Assembly: GCF_004216555.1 (NCBI RefSeq)
Contig: NZ_SGWQ01000004.1
Coordinates: 62,001 to 126,000, forward strand
DNA: 64,000 nucleotides
Source: Herbihabitans rhizosphaerae
GTDB lineage: Bacteria > Actinomycetota > Actinomycetes > Mycobacteriales > Pseudonocardiaceae
Direction of reading: 5' to 3'
The notes under the pieces are model-generated. The model worked only from the letters and a program-made list of their open reading frames with translations, searched no databases and had not been told where the DNA came from. Every line of letters starts with the position of its first letter. Positions within the stretch are counted from its first letter, which is position 1. Positions 61,336 through 64,000 of the stretch are shown here, one piece after another. The translations under genes were made by a program, and so were the position numbers.

Positions 61336-62460
61336 GTGCGGATCCTGTTGTTCACAGGCAAGGGCGGCGTGGGGAAGACCACGCTCGCCGCGGCGACCGC
61401 GGCCGCACTCGCCTCGGCCGGGCGCAAGACGCTCGTGGTGTCCACCGACCCGGCACACTCCCTGGCTGACGCGTTCGGCACCAAGCTCACCGGTGAACCG
61501 TCCGAAGTGGACGACGGGCTGTACGCGTCCCACGTGGACGCCCGCGCGCTGGTCGACAAGTCCTGGGACGACCTGCGCCGCCAGGCTCGCACGCTGCTGG
61601 CCGGTGCCGGGGTACACGAGCTGGACGCCGAAGAACTGACCGTACTTCCCGGCGTGGACGAGCTGCTCGCCCTGACCGAGGTGCGGCGGCTCGCGGAGAC
61701 CGGCCCGTGGGAGGTCGTGGTGGTCGACTGCGGCCCCACCGCCGAGACGCTGCGCCTGCTCGCGTTGCCCGAGGCGGTGTCCAGCTATCTCGATCGCCTT
61801 CCGCTGTCCTCGGTCGGCGCGCCGGTGCGCCGGCTCGCCGAGCACCTGCGCGGGCTGCGCGCCCTGCTGACCGACGCGCGTACCACCACCGTGCGCCTGG
61901 TGCTCACGCCCGAGCGGCTCGTGGTCGCCGAGACCAGGCGCACCCTGGCCGCGCTGGCGCTGCGCGACATCCAGGTGGACGCCATGATCGCCAACCGGCT
62001 GATGCCGCGTGCCGGTCGCAACTGGGGGCGCGCGGCCGGCTGGTTGCGCACCCGCAGGCGCGAGCAGGACGCGGTGCTGTCCGAACTGGACTCCTCCGCG
62101 CCGGTGCCGCTGCGCACGGTCGAGCACCGCGCGGCCGAACCGGTCGGCACACCGGCACTGTTGGAGCTGGCCGAGGAGCTGTACGCGGGCGCCGATCCGC
62201 TTGGCGAGGCGTCCGGCCAGGCCCGTCAGCTGCTCGCCGTCCAGCAGGTGGGAACGGCCTACGAGTTGCGGATCTCCTTGCCGCTCAACGATTCCACCGA
62301 TCTGGACCTGGCCAGGGTAGGCGACGATCTCGCGGTGACGGTGGACGGGTTGCGCCGGCTCGTCGCGTTGCCGATGCTGTTGCGTCGGTACACCGTGACC
62401 GACGCCGAGGCCACCTCCGACGGCCTCGTGGTGCGCTTCGAGCCGGGAGTGAACCGATGA
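61336..62460 (+). CDS. ArsA/GET3-family ATPase
   Basis: The 374-residue protein starts VRILLFTGKGGVGKTTLAAA with the deviant Walker A GKGGVGKTT, then STDPAHSLADAFG (switch I), VVVVDCGPTAETLRLLALPE (switch II/Walker B) and a helical middle (LVLTPERLVVAETRRTLAAL). The C-terminal beta domain (RISLPLNDSTDLDLARVGDD) resembles the ArsA-HSP20 domain. Arsenite-binding cysteines are lacking, so it is not an arsenic pump; targeting of membrane proteins is plausible. Overlaps the next gene by 4 bases. Confidence 0.9.
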   Translation: MRILLFTGKGGVGKTTLAAATAAALASAGRKTLVVSTDPAHSLADAFGTKLTGEPSEVDDGLYASHVDARALVDKSWDDLRRQARTLLAGAGVHELDAEELTVLPGVDELLALTEVRRLAETGPWEVVVVDCGPTAETLRLLALPEAVSSYLDRLPLSSVGAPVRRLAEHLRGLRALLTDARTTTVRLVLTPERLVVAETRRTLAALALRDIQVDAMIANRLMPRAGRNWGRAAGWLRTRRREQDAVLSELDSSAPVPLRTVEHRAAEPVGTPALLELAEELYAGADPLGEASGQARQLLAVQQVGTAYELRISLPLNDSTDLDLARVGDDLAVTVDGLRRLVALPMLLRRYTVTDAEATSDGLVVRFEPGVNR

Positions 62461-62882
62461 CCGAGCAGGAGGCGGGCACGCGGCTGGCAGAGGAGATCGG
62501 CCTCCTGCTGGACGCCGTGGCCGATCGCGCCGGCCCGTGGCTGGACCGGGTCGCGGCGAGCACGCACGACGAGCACGCCGGGCAGTCCGATGTGGACGGT
62601 GAGCCGACCCGGCCGGTCGCCTGCGGCTGGTGCCCGCTGTGCTCGGTCATCGCGCTGCTGCGCGGCGAGCCGTCGGAGCTGGCCGGCAAGGCGGTCGAGC
62701 GCGCGGCCGAGCTGATCGCGCTGCTGCGCGCGGTGCTCGCGGACCGCTGGGAGCCGGGGACCACGCACATGCCCGGATTCCGGCCGCCGCCGAGAGAACG
62801 CGAACCCGCGTACACCGCGGAGTCCACTTCGGACAGTCGGGAACGTCCTCGAGTGCAACGGATACCCATTCGCCGGACATGA
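62457..62882 (+). CDS. protein with CGWCPLC motif in the ArsA operon
   Basis: The 141-residue protein has an amphipathic N-terminal helix (MTEQEAGTRLAEEIGLLLDA), then VACGWCPLCSVIALLRGEPSE (CxxCxxC around residues 58-64), a second helix (AVERAAELIALLRAVLADRW) and a charged tail (PPPREREPAYTAESTSDSRE). The cysteines could bind zinc or be redox-active. It corresponds in position to Rv2183c. It is coupled to genes on both sides by 4-base overlaps. Function unknown. Confidence 0.78.
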   Translation: MTEQEAGTRLAEEIGLLLDAVADRAGPWLDRVAASTHDEHAGQSDVDGEPTRPVACGWCPLCSVIALLRGEPSELAGKAVERAAELIALLRAVLADRWEPGTTHMPGFRPPPREREPAYTAESTSDSRERPRVQRIPIRRT

Positions 62883-63820
62883 ACACGATCGGAGTGGACG
62901 TCGGCGGGACGAGCGTGCGAGCCGGCGTGGTGGACTCGCACGGCACCGTCGTGGACACGGCACGCGCACCGACGCCTCCCGAGGAGGCGGCGCTGGAGGA
63001 CGCGATCACCTCGGTGGTGTGCCAGCTCGCCCGCCGGCACACGGTCGCCGCAGTCGGGCTCGCCGTGGCCGGGTTCGTCACCCGCGACCGCGCCTCGGTG
63101 ATGTTCGCGCCGCACCTGCCGTGGCGGGGTGTCGCGGTGGCCGACCGGATCGCCGGGCGGGTCAAACTCCCCGTGGTGCTCGAACACGACGCCAACGCGG
63201 CCACGCTCGCCGAGTACCGCTACGGCGCGGCGCGGGGCAGCAGGGTGGCCGTACTGGTCGCGATCGGCACCGGCATCGGCGGCGGACTTCTGTTGGACGG
63301 CAAGCCTTTCCGGGGCGCGCACGGGGTCGCACCGGAGTTCGGTCACCTGTGCGTGGTGCCCGGCGGCCGGCCGTGCCCGTGCGGCAAGCGCGGCTGCTGG
63401 GAGCGGTACTGCAGCGGCACGGCGCTCGCGTCCACCGCGGTGGACCTGATGGCGCGCCATCCCGGAATGTCCACCGTGCTGGCGCGGGAGGCCGGGGTCG
63501 ACTCGCGGGCGATCACCGGTCGCAAGGTCGCCGGAGCCGCCCGGGACGGCGATCCGTTGGCACAGCGGGCGATGGCGGAGCTGGCCCGGTGGCTGGGCGA
63601 CGGCCTGACGCTGATCGCCGATCTGTACGACCCGGAGATCGTGGTGATCGCCGGGGGAGTGTCGGAGTCGGCGCCGCTGTTCCTGGACGCGGCGCGGGAG
63701 CACTACGCCAAGCGGATCACCGGTGCCGGGTACCGGCCGCTGGCGCGGATCCGCACCGCACAGCTCGGCGACGACGCGGGCATCGTCGGCGCGGCCGCGC
63801 TGGCCGCCGAGATCGTGTGA
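62879..63820 (+). CDS. ROK-family sugar kinase (glucokinase-like)
   Basis: The 313-residue kinase starts MNTIGVDVGGTSVRAGVVDS (phosphate-binding DxGGT), with VVLEHDANAATLAEYRYGAA (catalytic Asp around 104), AIGTGIGGGLLLDG, PEFGHLCVVPGGRPC and the ROK zinc motif CPCGKRGCWERY (around 165), and IVVIAGGVSESAPLF near the C terminus. It is probably a glucokinase. Last gene of the SRPBCC-ArsA-CxxC-ROK operon. Confidence 0.92.
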   Translation: MNTIGVDVGGTSVRAGVVDSHGTVVDTARAPTPPEEAALEDAITSVVCQLARRHTVAAVGLAVAGFVTRDRASVMFAPHLPWRGVAVADRIAGRVKLPVVLEHDANAATLAEYRYGAARGSRVAVLVAIGTGIGGGLLLDGKPFRGAHGVAPEFGHLCVVPGGRPCPCGKRGCWERYCSGTALASTAVDLMARHPGMSTVLAREAGVDSRAITGRKVAGAARDGDPLAQRAMAELARWLGDGLTLIADLYDPEIVVIAGGVSESAPLFLDAAREHYAKRITGAGYRPLARIRTAQLGDDAGIVGAAALAAEIV

Positions 63821-64000
63821 TCACTTCGGGGCGCGCAGCCCGAGCGAGGTGATCATGTCGATCATCTCGGCGTGGAAGAGCTTCTCCGGCCTGCGGGTCT
63901 GCCCGGTCAGGTGCCCGTACACCTCCAGCGCGATCAGCCCGTGCATCCTGCCCCACATGCGCAGTGCCAGCGCGAAGCCGGCCGGCGGCAGCATGGGGAG
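63821..64000 (-). CDS. C-terminal end of a TetR-type regulator with WHG domain (partial)
   Basis: Only the last 59 codons are in the window. LRMWGRMHGLIALEVYGHLTG and KLFHAEMIDMITSLGLRAPK match the C-terminal ligand-binding WHG domain of TetR/AcrR regulators (the name derives from this Trp-x-His-Gly motif). The DNA-binding part lies beyond the edge. The stop is adjacent to the convergent ROK gene. Confidence 0.75.
   Translation of the reverse strand, partial: LPMLPPAGFALALRMWGRMHGLIALEVYGHLTGQTRRPEKLFHAEMIDMITSLGLRAPK

Noticed and set aside
61336-62460. Arsenic-resistance operon
   Set aside because: The ArsA-like ATPase lacks the arsenite-binding cysteines and no arsB, arsC or arsR gene is adjacent.

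Overview
The window is GC-rich, densely coded actinobacterial chromosome with many GTG starts and 4-nt ATGA overlaps. Gene content and order suggest a filamentous Pseudonocardiaceae-type organism (Amycolatopsis/Saccharothrix/Kutzneria-like; inferred from gene families, not from a marker). The backbone matches, as I recall it, the Mycobacterium tuberculosis Rv2213-Rv2182c neighbourhood: pepA, gcvT, ilvE, cobS/cobT/cobU, DUF3043, glycerate kinase, erpA, PfkB kinase, asnB, ctaC, ctaF, ctaE-qcrCAB, trpD, exonuclease/GIY-YIG, NlpC/P60, pimB, fadD15, SRPBCC, ArsA-like ATPase.

Layout. 1-9.0 kb: amino-acid and one-carbon metabolism (pepA, gcvT, ilvE) and the late cobalamin genes (cobU-cobT-cobS). 9.0-10.8 kb: an insertion relative to that backbone, a two-gene DprA-like/phosphoribosyltransferase operon whose promoter carries a near-consensus LexA box and whose second gene looks frameshifted. 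10.8-20.1 kb: aldo/keto reductase, DUF3043, glycerate kinase, a TetR/monooxygenase divergon with a clear operator, erpA, a secreted beta-propeller, a sugar kinase, an FAD oxidase, map and an XRE regulator. 20.1-34.1 kb: asnB and the respiratory block (ctaC, ctaF, ctaE, qcrC, qcrA, qcrB), interrupted by a secreted lipase, a DUF1800/DUF1501 pair, a TrpF-like gene and trpD.

34-47.5 kb: small regulators, a DEDD exonuclease-GIY-YIG fusion, a NYN RNase-like protein, an ArsR/SRPBCC/VOC operon, two secreted cell-wall proteins (an NlpC/P60-VanY fusion and a RipA-like NlpC/P60), a membrane peptidase and pimB. 47.6-52.7 kb: a Pls/PosA-type single-module nonribosomal peptide synthetase with a lysine-like specificity code, overlapping an M1 metallopeptidase; this is the best candidate for a natural-product system here. 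52.8-55.3 kb: a four-gene locus of leaderless peptidoglycan hydrolases with WXG-like helical regions plus two YbaB-like proteins, resembling type VII secretion cargo. 55.3-56.3 kb: a decayed stretch with a peptidase relic and a small membrane protein. 56.3-64 kb: fadD15, phosphoesterase, a DUF222/HNH endonuclease beside a structured repeat, the SRPBCC-ArsA-CxxC-ROK kinase operon and the tail of a TetR regulator.

Two repeat families run through the window: an ~87-bp nested palindrome built on GAGTCCCGCGC (three full copies, one half copy, all intergenic), and a 13-bp palindrome GTCCACWGTGGAC that occurs six times exactly. No tRNA, rRNA, CRISPR array or insertion sequence was recognised.
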